From: Parachlamydiales bacterium
GTDB lineage: Bacteria > Chlamydiota > Chlamydiia > Chlamydiales > JABDDJ01
Direction of reading: 5' to 3'
Assembly (NCBI GenBank): GCA_041671045.1
Contig: JBAZCF010000002.1
Span: 310,001 to 374,000 of the forward strand
Length of the DNA: 64,000 nt
Shown: positions 18,774-27,800 of the stretch, piece after piece
How positions within the stretch are numbered: position 1 is the stretch's first letter
How the letters are laid out: each line of letters opens with the position of its first letter
Position numbers and translations under genes: made by a program
The notes under the pieces: model-generated
Seen by the model: the letters and a program-made list of their open reading frames with translations, nothing else
The model's database searches: none
Told to the model about the DNA's origin: nothing

Positions 18774-19106
18774 TATTGCCTCCATGCAATAAATTAATAT
18801 AATTCTAATTATATTATTGTTTTATTTTATATTTAATTTTCAACTACTTTGATTAAAGTTTAAATTAAACGTTATCTTAATGTTTAATTAATTGTTTTTT
18901 AATAATTAAGGGTTAAAAAAGGAAATGGCGATAATTCGATTTTGCGAAGCAAAACGTTCCCTAGTATGGGACAAAATGTTCTTTTTAAAACATTGCGTAA
19001 GACGCCCTCGACAAGTCGAGGGCTATGAAAGTGGTGACAAATCACCGCAGTTCTATACCGGGACAAGGTTTATTCTGGCGATAACTCTATTTAGCGACGG
19101 TTATTA
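18774..19106. other. Intergenic region: AT-rich leader plus hairpin cluster
   Basis: About 330 bp without a convincing gene. The right-to-left reading is an AT-rich promoter/leader zone (18774-18920) for the Inc-like gene. From 18935 to 19080 come short inverted repeats in series (TTTTGC-GAA-GCAAAA; AATGTT-AACATT; the 9-bp stem at 19004-19023) and the dispersed element listed next. A small open frame starting at 18925 crosses these hairpins and looks non-coding. Confidence 0.6.
19004..19080 (-). repeat. Dispersed 3'-end element with hairpin, copy A
   Basis: On the minus strand, shortly after the sod stop, comes AGAATAAACCTTGTCC and a GTATAG-containing stretch of about 40 bases, then a hairpin with a perfect 9-bp stem and 2-base loop (19004-19012 with 19015-19023). 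A second copy with the same order lies after the Inc-like gene that ends at 34320. It probably acts as a transcription terminator or a transcript-stabilising element. Confidence 0.6.
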
Positions 19107-19736
19107 TTAACCGATTGCTTTATTGTAGCGTTCAGAGACATTCGCCCAGTTGACGACATTCCAGATAGCTTTAAGGTAATCAGGACGTGCATTTTTATAC
19201 TGTAGATAGTAAGCATGTTCCCAGACGTCGATGCCAAGCAGAGGTGTGAAGCCCTGGGTGCTTAATGGGTCTTGGTTGGCACAGGTAGTGATGAGCAGCC
19301 TTTTGGAATTCTTATCGTAGCCGAGCCAGCCCCAACCTGAACCTTGTACGGCACCGGTTTTTGTGCTGAATTCTTCGATGAATTTTTGCAGGCTACCATA
19401 TTGCGTATTGATGATATCAGCTAAGGGGCCTTTAGGTGGAGTGCCGCCGCCTTTGCTTACTGGTGCAAGGTTAGTCCAGAAAATAGAGTGGTTGATATGA
19501 CCGCCACCGTTAAAGCGGATGGCTTGTTGCAGAGCGATCATCGCTGCGAGGTCTTCTTTTAATTCAGCTTCGGCATACTGTTCCAACGCTTTATTCAAGT
19601 TTGTAACATAGGCATTATGGTGCTTTGTATAGTGAAGCATCATGATTTCAGCGCTGATAGTCGGTTCTAAATCGCCGAAATCATAAGGAAGGTCAGGTAG
19701 TTGGAATTTTTTTGCTAGTAGTTCTTGTTGAGTCAT
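19107..19736 (-). CDS. sodA: Superoxide dismutase, Mn/Fe type
   Basis: Converts superoxide to oxygen and hydrogen peroxide in the cytoplasm. The start is set at MTQQEL (19736), where AAGGGG lies 7 bases upstream, giving 209 residues, normal for the family; the longer frame adds an unrelated leader. Metal ligands are His35, His83, Asp170 and His174 (HYTKHHN, GGHINHSIFW, DVWEHAYY). The GGH context and Gln155 in NQDPL point to the manganese or cambialistic subgroup. Chlamydia also keeps a sod gene near radA and rnc. It is followed by the dispersed hairpin element. Confidence 0.95.
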   Translation of the reverse strand: MTQQELLAKKFQLPDLPYDFGDLEPTISAEIMMLHYTKHHNAYVTNLNKALEQYAEAELKEDLAAMIALQQAIRFNGGGHINHSIFWTNLAPVSKGGGTPPKGPLADIINTQYGSLQKFIEEFSTKTGAVQGSGWGWLGYDKNSKRLLITTCANQDPLSTQGFTPLLGIDVWEHAYYLQYKNARPDYLKAIWNVVNWANVSERYNKAIG

Positions 19737-19986
19737 AGCTAACCCCTTAATGAGTGAATATTGACTTGATTGTGTCCTATAAAGAAGAATACTGCAAGCA
19801 ACTTTCACTGAAGAAGGCAGTCAATTTATTTTCCGTGATAGGGCCGATGTAATGATATTCCCTCGGCAGTAGCCTTCGAAGCAACTATCGAATTGTAACC
19901 GTAACTGTTTAAGGATGAATTGGTTGTCATCGATTGTAATGAAGGACTTATTTGTAAATTCTCTTTACAACACTTCTATAACTCCA

Positions 19987-21360
19987 TTAACCGACGACGG
20001 CATGGACTGCTTCCTCGGCCATCTCGACGCCGACACATTGGATTTGAGATTGAAGCTCTTTTGACACGCCCTTCAAGCTGCGTTTAGGTAGGATGATACG
20101 ACGGAAACCCATATGGATGCACTCTTTAAGCCTGCTTTCGATGCGGGGAACGGAACGGATTTCACCCCCTAGCCCTACTTCGCCGATGACAGCTGTTTCA
20201 GGACTGATAGGGTGGTTTCGCAGTGAAGAGGCGATAGCAGCTAGCAAACCCAAATCTAAAGCAGGGTCTTGGATTTTCAGGCCGCCGGCAATAGAAACAA
20301 AGACATCGAATTTGAACATTTGATAGCGCAGTCTTTTTTCTAGAACAGCTAGCAGCAGCGCCAACCGGTTTTGGTCTACGCCTGTGCAGCGGCGTGAAGG
20401 TGTGCTGAAGACTGTGTCCGTAACTAGGGCTTGCGCCTCTATCAGCAGCGCGCGCGAGCCTTCCAACGTAGGGATGACAGCGGAGCCGATCAACCCTTTT
20501 GAACGCTCTTCTAGAAATAGTTGCGAAGGATTATTCACCTCAGTCAGTCCACATTCGCCCATCTGGAAGACGGCAACATCGTCGGTGGGTCCAAAGCGGT
20601 TTTTTACAGCCCTGACAATGCGGAAATTATGCTGTCTGTCGCCTTCAAAATAGAGGACGGTATCTACAAGGTGTTCTAAAACCCTTGGTCCCGCGATCTC
20701 ACCTGTTTTGGTAACGTGTCCTATAAGGAAGATAGCAATATTGCGCCCTTTAGAAAGGTGCATGAATTCCGCTGCCGTTTCCCTCACCTGTGCAACAGAA
20801 CCGGGTGCCGAGGTAAGCTCGCTCTTATAAACTATCTGAATAGAATCGATGATAACAACAGTAGGGGAGAGGGTGTCGATATGCGCTTTGATGGCGCTAA
20901 AGTGTGTTTCATTGAGCAAAAATAAGTTGTCGCTATCGACGCCTAACCTTTTAGCGCGGAGGGATGTTTGCTCTACCGATTCCTCGCCGCAGACGTAAAG
21001 GACAAGCTGGCCTTGCTTCGCCATCGCTTGCGCTAGCTGCAGCATAAGGGTAGATTTGCCGATGCCGGGATCGCCGCCTACAAGCGTTAGCGCACCGGGG
21101 ACAAGTCCTCCGCCTAGGAGACGGTCCACTTCAGCTAACGTCGTTGACATGCGCGGAATAGCCTGGGTGTTGACTTCCTTTAGCCTGACCGGTTTGCTGG
21201 GAGTATTGGATTGGCCTTCAAAACGACGTGAAAGTGGGGCAGCAATAGTTTCCTCATGCAGAGTATTCCATAGACTGCATTGCGGGCATTGCCCGAGCCA
21301 GCGCGGAGCCTGATGGCCGCATTCATTACAAGACCATACGTTTTTCTGCTTTACCGCCAT
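19987..21360 (-). CDS. radA: DNA repair protein RadA (Sms)
   Basis: A RecA-like ATPase that helps branch migration during recombinational repair. At 457 residues it is full length. The order is: N-terminal zinc finger (CNECGHQ...CPQCSLW, about residues 10-31), Walker A GGDPGIGKST near residue 95, the RadA-specific KNRFG motif near 255, and a C-terminal Lon-protease-like domain that lacks the protease role. The gene starts 4 bp after the rnc stop, so rnc and radA are surely co-transcribed, as in Chlamydia. Confidence 0.97.
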   Translation of the reverse strand: MAVKQKNVWSCNECGHQAPRWLGQCPQCSLWNTLHEETIAAPLSRRFEGQSNTPSKPVRLKEVNTQAIPRMSTTLAEVDRLLGGGLVPGALTLVGGDPGIGKSTLMLQLAQAMAKQGQLVLYVCGEESVEQTSLRAKRLGVDSDNLFLLNETHFSAIKAHIDTLSPTVVIIDSIQIVYKSELTSAPGSVAQVRETAAEFMHLSKGRNIAIFLIGHVTKTGEIAGPRVLEHLVDTVLYFEGDRQHNFRIVRAVKNRFGPTDDVAVFQMGECGLTEVNNPSQLFLEERSKGLIGSAVIPTLEGSRALLIEAQALVTDTVFSTPSRRCTGVDQNRLALLLAVLEKRLRYQMFKFDVFVSIAGGLKIQDPALDLGLLAAIASSLRNHPISPETAVIGEVGLGGEIRSVPRIESRLKECIHMGFRRIILPKRSLKGVSKELQSQIQCVGVEMAEEAVHAVVG

Positions 21361-21364
21361 TTAT

Positions 21365-22075
21365 CTACCTATCGGAAAAATGTTTGTTGATAGCATCCAA
21401 GGCGGCATTACGTTGCGCTTCCTTTTTTGAAAGGCCGGTGCCTTGTCCCCAGGAAACGCCGTTGACCAGGACTTCGGCTACGAAATTCTTGTTGTGTTCA
21501 GGTCCGTGCGTTTGGAGTATAGAATAGACAGGTGTCATTTGGTATTTTTTCTGGCAAAGATCTTGGAAGATTGCTTTCCAGTTTTCTTCAGGACTATCGA
21601 TCAATTCTTGGATGGTATCGCGGAATCTATCCCACAGAAAGTCTTTTGCTGCTGCGATGCCGCCATCTAGGTAGATAGCCCCTATGATCGCTTCAAAAAG
21701 ATCAGCTAAAATCGACTGACGTCCGCGGCCTTGATTTAGTTTTTCACCTTTACCTAGAAGCAGGTATTTTTCGACGCCTAATTTCTCTACATAGATAGCG
21801 CAAGAGCTTGCTTCAATTAGCTTGGCGCGTAGAGTGGAGAGTTCGCCCTCAGTTTTTTCAGGGAAACGGTTGTAAAGATCGTCGGCAATAAGGATTCCCA
21901 AAACTGAATCGCCGAGGAATTCCAGCCTTTCATTATTTACGGTGACGGTCCGATGTTCATTAATATATGAACAGTGGATGAAGGCGCTAGCGATCAGCTT
22001 CTTCTCGTGGAAAGAATAGCCTAACTGCTTTTCAATAGCCTCTACCTGGACAATTTGTTCTAAGTTCGTAGACAT
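21365..22075 (-). CDS. rnc: Ribonuclease III
   Basis: Cleaves double-stranded RNA in rRNA maturation and mRNA decay. The signature ERLEFLGDSVL and the second acidic motif DLFEAIIGAIYLDGG supply the Mg-binding residues of the nuclease domain (about residues 5-150). A double-stranded RNA-binding domain follows (about 160-235, ending GLSKKEAQRNAALDAI). The start is taken at ATG 22075; a GTG one codon earlier (22078) overlaps the AGGTG site. Length of 236 residues is normal. Confidence 0.97.
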   Translation of the reverse strand: MSTNLEQIVQVEAIEKQLGYSFHEKKLIASAFIHCSYINEHRTVTVNNERLEFLGDSVLGILIADDLYNRFPEKTEGELSTLRAKLIEASSCAIYVEKLGVEKYLLLGKGEKLNQGRGRQSILADLFEAIIGAIYLDGGIAAAKDFLWDRFRDTIQELIDSPEENWKAIFQDLCQKKYQMTPVYSILQTHGPEHNKNFVAEVLVNGVSWGQGTGLSKKEAQRNAALDAINKHFSDR

Positions 22076-22170
22076 CACCTAAGTTCACTGTTTTCTAAAT
22101 TGTTTTAAATAATGTATTTCGTTATTCTATCAAACCAATAACTTATATCTATCTTTCAAATAAAATAATA

Positions 22171-22866
22171 ATGAAATTTGCTGTAGCACCAGAACAAAAA
22201 AGTTTTTTTAAACATAACCAATACATCGAATTGGACGGACTCTTGAATGAGAAATCATTCGAAATTCTTAAATCCGGGGTAAAAAAGACCCTTGCCTTAA
22301 GGTTAAATACAGAGGAATCCCGTCTAGATAAATGTACAGCCCAGCAGTTATTCACCGCTGGACATGATATCTGGCGCAGCCAGAATGAAGTGAAGAAAGC
22401 GATAGCCAACAACCAGATTGGCGAAATCCTTTACGAGCTGATGGATGAACGCCCCATCCGCTTAGGGTACGACCTAGTCCTTCCCGCTGCACGCTATGCC
22501 TCCTTCTCCGGAGCAGAACCCCTGCATTATTCCAAGTATATTGAGACGGAGCAAACTCTGGAAAAGATGGGAAGCATCCAAGGTGTACTGGGCGGTATCA
22601 TTTTTTGTCTGGAAGCCCCTGCAAATCCTATACCAGGCTGGCCTTCGACTCCCGGTAGCTTACTAGTTGTTTCCAATAATTATATGCTACCTCTGCAGCA
22701 TCTACAAGGCTATACCGGTGCGCTCTATCTCGCCGTCGTCTATTGCCGCGACCGCAGCGTATATGTCGTACAACAAAACGACCCGCATACACATAGCTAT
22801 CGGCAAGCAGGATATAATCCTGGTGACAGGCTGAATGAAAAAAATAATCCTGTAATCTATAGGTGA
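22171..22866 (+). CDS. Conserved hypothetical protein, possibly dioxygenase-fold
   Basis: A 231-residue protein with no signal peptide. The N-terminus (FFKHNQYIELDGLL) resembles the start of phytanoyl-CoA dioxygenase-like proteins, and the strand-rich middle with PGSLLVVSN could belong to a cupin-type barrel. I cannot identify a full iron-binding His-X-Asp...His set, so enzyme activity is doubtful. It runs divergently from rnc and is followed after 4 bp by the lipoate ligase-like gene, so the two probably form an operon. No strong ribosome site is visible before the ATG. Confidence 0.7.
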   Translation: MKFAVAPEQKSFFKHNQYIELDGLLNEKSFEILKSGVKKTLALRLNTEESRLDKCTAQQLFTAGHDIWRSQNEVKKAIANNQIGEILYELMDERPIRLGYDLVLPAARYASFSGAEPLHYSKYIETEQTLEKMGSIQGVLGGIIFCLEAPANPIPGWPSTPGSLLVVSNNYMLPLQHLQGYTGALYLAVVYCRDRSVYVVQQNDPHTHSYRQAGYNPGDRLNEKNNPVIYR

Positions 22867-22870
22867 TTTG

Positions 22871-23587
22871 ATGGCGTCATGGGATCTGCTCGACTCGGGA
22901 ATTCTCACGGCGGCGGAAAACATGGCGCTTGATAAAGCACTTTTGGACGGATTATCCCAACGTTCCAAACCTCTTCTTCGCCTTTACGACTGGAAAAACC
23001 CTTCCATAACCTTCGGTTATTTCTCCAATCCAGCCCAATGGCTTAATCTTGCCCTACTCAGTGAAATGCAGTTTGATCTGGCCAAACGCCCTACCGGTGG
23101 CGGACTAACCATCCACATCGGCGATATGGCATTCTCGGTTTTTGTTCCAGCCTGCGATCCACACTTCTCCTGCTGTACATTGGACAATTATGCTTATATC
23201 AACCAAGCTGTGGTTCAAGCTGTGGAAGATTGTTTCTCTATAAGTCACTTGCAGCTTCTTGTTAATGCTAAAGAGCCCCTTCAGCAAGCTAGACAGCATT
23301 TTTGTATGGCACACCCCACACAGTATGATGTCGTCATCGACGGCAAAAAAGTAGGGGGAGCGGCGCAAAGACGTACAAAAGAAGGATTTCTGCATCATGG
23401 AACCATCTGCTTTAATGTACCGGAAGTTGATCTGTTGAATAAACTGTTCCGTGAAGAGGTGCGTGCCGTCCTGGTGGAGGCTATCAGCAATACCAGCTTT
23501 CCGCTGGCTGAGGGTAGAAGTGCCGACGAGCTAGTGGTTATGCGTAAGCAGCTTCAAGAGGCATTATTTGCGCGACTTTCAGGATAA
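22871..23587 (+). CDS. Lipoate-protein ligase family protein
   Basis: A member of the LplA/LipB/biotin ligase fold that attaches lipoyl groups to acceptor lysines. Visible motifs: MALDKALLDG at the N-terminus, RPTGGGLTIH (the conserved R-x-x-GGG nucleotide loop, about residue 76), and GKKVGGAAQRRTKEGFLHHG with the catalytic-type lysine. At 238 residues it is shorter than E. coli LplA and lacks its C-terminal domain, as in several LplA-like and octanoyltransferase-like enzymes. The start ATG at 22871 follows AGGTGA. A likely client is the GcvH encoded at 43423-43785. Whether it uses free lipoate or octanoyl-carrier protein cannot be told from the sequence. Confidence 0.88.
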   Translation: MASWDLLDSGILTAAENMALDKALLDGLSQRSKPLLRLYDWKNPSITFGYFSNPAQWLNLALLSEMQFDLAKRPTGGGLTIHIGDMAFSVFVPACDPHFSCCTLDNYAYINQAVVQAVEDCFSISHLQLLVNAKEPLQQARQHFCMAHPTQYDVVIDGKKVGGAAQRRTKEGFLHHGTICFNVPEVDLLNKLFREEVRAVLVEAISNTSFPLAEGRSADELVVMRKQLQEALFARLSG

Positions 23588-23589
23588 GC

Positions 23590-23793
23590 ATGGCAAAATG
23601 CAAAGAATGCAGAGAAGCTCCGCCTGGCAAGAAGCTGTCTTTAGCACCGTTTGTGAAGTGTTTTTTGAACGCAAAGACGCAGAGATCGCAGAGAAGCTCC
23701 GCCTGGCAAGAAGCTGTCTGTAGCAATGTTTGTGAAGTGTTTTTTGAACGCAAAGACGCAGAGATCGCAGAGAAGCTTCTTGCCAGAGAAACG
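23590..23793. repeat. 79-bp tandem repeat (2.3 copies)
   Basis: Units begin at 23615, 23694 and 23773 (AAGCTCCGCCTGGCAAGAAG...), exactly 79 bp apart; the third is cut short. Each unit includes TTGAACGCAAAGACGCAGAG, a core I recognise from dispersed repeats in many unrelated bacterial genomes. Small open frames on both strands across it are artefacts of the repeat. It separates the convergent ends of the lipoate ligase-like gene and the LOG-family gene. Confidence 0.88.
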
Positions 23794-23832
23794 CTACACA
23801 GACCACCACAATCCACAACGCCGTGCCTTCAT

Positions 23833-24852
23833 TTAGCTGTTGATGGCGTCGATCAGCGCACGCACAAGTCCGAACTTCCGCCGCGTATGATGGAATACCA
23901 GCCTCGGCAGACCTAAAAATTCGTCCTCTTCGGGCAATGGCGGACACTGTTCAATCTTACCGCTTGCCACAATTCCCGCGAATTGTTGATTAAGCTGGTC
24001 AAGCTTCTCTTCGCTCAAAGTCTCCCGCAGCCTAATGACAAGTAAGTCTCCGACATATCTACTCGAATGGTATCTTTTATAGAACGCGTTAAGATGCTGC
24101 ACAGCATCTTCAATACAAGAAGCGTGATAGAAGAAGTGCAGGTCGGCAGGATCGATCATTTTTTGGGCAAGCATTCCTTTTTCTACAAATTCGCGCCAAG
24201 CTTGCCAATATCCGCCATCTAACCCTTCCATTAGTATGACGGGAATAATTGCTCCCTTACCGGTCTGCATCAGGGTAAGGGCTTCGAATAATTCGTCCAT
24301 AGTACCGACGCCGCCGGGAAAGGCGGCTAATGCATCGGAGTGGCTCATGAACATTAATTTACGCGTAAAGAAATAGCGGAACATGATTGCTTTTCTATCG
24401 CCTTCCAATAGTTCATTGACAGTGCTTTCAAAGGGAAGCCGTATAGATAAGCCAAAGCGGGAGTCGCTATGCTGTCCTTCCAACCCGGCTTTCATGATAC
24501 CGTGAGCCCCGCCTGTGATGCACATCCACCCCATCTCGGCCATTGCTTGGCTAAAGGCTTTTGCTGCGGTGTAGTCGGGGTGGTTGGAGGGGGTCCTGGC
24601 AGAACCGAAGATGCTGATTTTCCGTACGTGGGGATAGCCATTGAATATATGGAAAGCGTGCCTCATTTCTTTGAGTGCGCGGGTCATCAGCTTAATTTGC
24701 GAGGTATCGTGACCATCCAGAAGCTTAAGGCTAGTGAATATCATTTGGCCGACTAAGTCAGAGTCTAGCTGGCCGTCCTTACCTCCATAAGATATTACTA
24801 AATTTTTTATTGTTTCTTCGAGTTCTTGGAGGTTTTCATTTTCTCTGGGCAT
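23833..24852 (-). CDS. LOG family (lysine-decarboxylase-like) nucleotide hydrolase
   Basis: A 339-residue Rossmann-fold protein. It has the family signature PGGVGTMDELFEAL (about residues 180-195) plus GSARTPSNHPDY and CITGGAHGIMKAGLEG. LOG proteins release bases from nucleoside monophosphates. The length is above the roughly 200 residues of plant LOG, with extra N- and C-terminal parts as in bacterial TIGR00730/PpnN-like members. It starts 3 bp after the stop of the 1,717-residue gene upstream, with no separate ribosome site, so translational coupling is likely. Confidence 0.88.
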   Translation of the reverse strand: MPRENENLQELEETIKNLVISYGGKDGQLDSDLVGQMIFTSLKLLDGHDTSQIKLMTRALKEMRHAFHIFNGYPHVRKISIFGSARTPSNHPDYTAAKAFSQAMAEMGWMCITGGAHGIMKAGLEGQHSDSRFGLSIRLPFESTVNELLEGDRKAIMFRYFFTRKLMFMSHSDALAAFPGGVGTMDELFEALTLMQTGKGAIIPVILMEGLDGGYWQAWREFVEKGMLAQKMIDPADLHFFYHASCIEDAVQHLNAFYKRYHSSRYVGDLLVIRLRETLSEEKLDQLNQQFAGIVASGKIEQCPPLPEEDEFLGLPRLVFHHTRRKFGLVRALIDAINS

Positions 24853-24855
24853 ATT

Positions 24856-27800
24856 TTACTCATCAGAATATTCATCAGTGTTGCTATCATAAGGATCATT
24901 ATATTTTATAGTATTAGCAGTCGATAGGATATTCTGGAAGCTAGAAATCAGTTCAGCACAATCTTTGTCGAGTGTTCTAGAGTTTAATATTCCGAGGTAA
25001 GTATGAGCAGAAGCGATCAATTTTAAGGTGTTATCGTACCAATCTACGTCTTTCTCTAGATCAGGGAAAGAGGTAAGTACTTCATAAAGTTCACTGCAGA
25101 TTTTTGCTTGAACAGTGAGTTCTTTATTTGTCCAATATTTATTTGAAAAACTCTGCCAGTAATCAATTTGGGATAATATTTCGTAAATACCATCCCTTAA
25201 TAGATTGATGGGGATGGGTTTCAATAAATTCGATTTCAGGAGATTTGTATAGCGTTGTGCAAAAATAAATTCGTGAGCGCGTAAATTGGATCCAAAAGGT
25301 TCCGGCCAACTTAACTCAAATTTAGTTAATTCCATGAGGGCTTTAATACAGCAACGGTTTTTTCTTATTCCTGTCGTCAGAGAGACGAGGGATAAAAGCG
25401 GGAAAATTTCCACGATGGAGTCAATGATAGACAGTAAGCTTTTTCCATCATAAGTGAAGCTTGGTTCGATCCATCTTTTATTAATATCAAGGAGAATACA
25501 CAGACACATTAAACAACTAATTCTTTCTTTTTCATTTGCAGTATGCGTTCTTATACGCTCTATCAATTCAGAGGCTGCTTCAAAAATTCCGTCTCGAATA
25601 TATTGTTCAGTTTTGCAGTCAATATGCTTTGAAGTATCTAATCCTAATAGGAGGAGTCCTGTATAAGCCATACTGCTGAACTCAACGGAACCTTTTATAG
25701 AACGTGTGTTTTTTCCTTTTAATAGGCAGCTGAATTTTGAGTTATAAACAAGTTCGCCAAAGTTATCTTGAAAAGTAAAACACAAGTCGAGGTGAGGAAT
25801 ATTGTGATTGAGCAAAAGGTTTGTTATGAGGGTAAAATATTCTTTTTGTTGAGTAACCGTGAAAAATACGAAATGGTTTCTGATGAATTGGTGAAGAGTT
25901 TTGGCCATTTCTACATACGATTTTCCAGTTTTGTTGTTTTCCAAAAGGAATTTAATAAACTTACCAAAATTTTTGATGATACTCGGGTTGGTTACTGCAT
26001 CTTTGACATAGATGAGCAGGAGTTTATCTATATTGATGAAAGGAGAAGTAGGAAATTTAAAACCTTTAAGCTTTAGCCCTATGCAAAGGTAATAGTAGTA
26101 AAGGAGCGTTAAGGTAAAATTTTGATTAAATATTCCTCTATCTTTAGATCGGAATTGTCTTCTGTCGCAGCAATTTCTGAAAAGATCTTCAGCATTTTTA
26201 AAATTGCTAGGTATGGCCTGGTGATCAATAGGAAGCATTATAATTTGTTTGTTCAAACTTACAAATATGGCTTTTGCCACAATGAAAAAAGTAGTATCAT
26301 AGATTTCCCCAGAGAAGTTCCTGACGGCATTCAGAAACATCGTCAATGATTCCAGAGAAGATGCCTTAGTCCATTTTTTGAGTAAGCTAAGGAATGAATA
26401 GAACCAGACTTCTTTAAAAGGTTTTGGCTCACTCAATAACTTGAATATACAACCTCTGCATACAACTAGAACAGGCTCATCACCGGTCTTTATCAGCTTT
26501 TCAATCAGCATGTAACCAGGGTGCCTTGTTCCACATTCTCCAGCGCCTAAAATTACATAGTTGTAAATGATGTTCTCAAGCTCATAAATATGGTCTGCAA
26601 GATGTTTTAAATCGATCAACATATCGACAACATTTATGATGAGTCCAGGCCAGGGTTGTTTTTTTGTTGCGCTGCCTGTGATCAATAAGTCCTTGCATAC
26701 TTTCAAATGTTCCGATGTTATTTTGTTTGAAGCCTCCTTAGAAACAGCAATAATTAGCTTCACCAGATTTTCGTAGATGAGGGCATCATTTTTAACGGAG
26801 ATTTCTTTAGAGATTTTTTTGTAGAAATTCCATACATGATCTAATTCATCTGCTTTGCAAGTAATTAGCAACTCGAAAAAAATCGATTTTGCAATGGATT
26901 TACATTCTTTATGTTTTAATAGAGCATCTAGCCATTCATTGTCTGCAGCTAGCCTGCTATACTCCTCAGATAGGATCCATTTTTTCTCTTGGTTGAACCT
27001 CTTCCAGATCACAATCCATTGGCTACTAAAGCGGACAATACCCGGAAGGTCTTGCATATTTAGCGTTTGGCAAGCATTGCGTATTAAAGCATCGTCGTTC
27101 GAAGAGAAAAATATTTCAAAAAATGTATTTATGTCAGTAGATGAAACGCTTTTGCAATTGGAATATAAAAACCAAAGATAACGCAGCTCTTCTTCAGATC
27201 TGCTTTTACCTTTTCTCTTAATGTTATTTTTAAAAAGGGTCTTGATGAATTTGTAGCCTTCTTTACCTAATAATCCTTCTGTGGAAAGAAAAACGACAAC
27301 TTTATCGAATTCTTTCTTTTGTAAACGTGCATTGCAAATGCTCTCTATGGGCTTTCTCCAATCTTCAAAAGAAATAAAGCCTTTTTCCAATACCTGCGTC
27401 CATAATTTCAGCCATACTGCATCATCAGGATAGGCTTCAATAAGCTTCATCATGCGATTTCTCAGTGTGCAAGTGTTATTTTCACTGACCTTAGGCTTGC
27501 ACTCGATCCATTTTTCGATGCAATAAATAGTAAGAGTAGCATGAGACTTCTTCAAGCTAAGTTTAGCGAGTATTGAGGAGTAAATATAGGCTTTGTCTTG
27601 TAAAGAGGTAATAAAAGGAATAAGGAGCTTAATCCTGCGTTCAGCCTCTACACTTACATCTGGCATCATGACAAGGCTTCGGATCAATTTCATGAGCGCT
27701 TCTTGAGAACATTCACTGTATGCAAACGGAAATATTGCTAACTTTTCCGTTACCTTTACCCAAGCAGGGGCTCTTCCACCTAGGGCATCTACCATCGCAG

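Noticed and set aside
18925..19110. A 61-codon frame between the Inc-like gene and sod.
   Set aside because: It runs through several hairpins and the dispersed element, and its composition follows the repeat.
23579..23947. Overlapping frames on both strands across 23.6-23.9 kb.
   Set aside because: They arise from the 79-bp tandem repeat, whose length is not a multiple of three, and from the end of the LOG gene.
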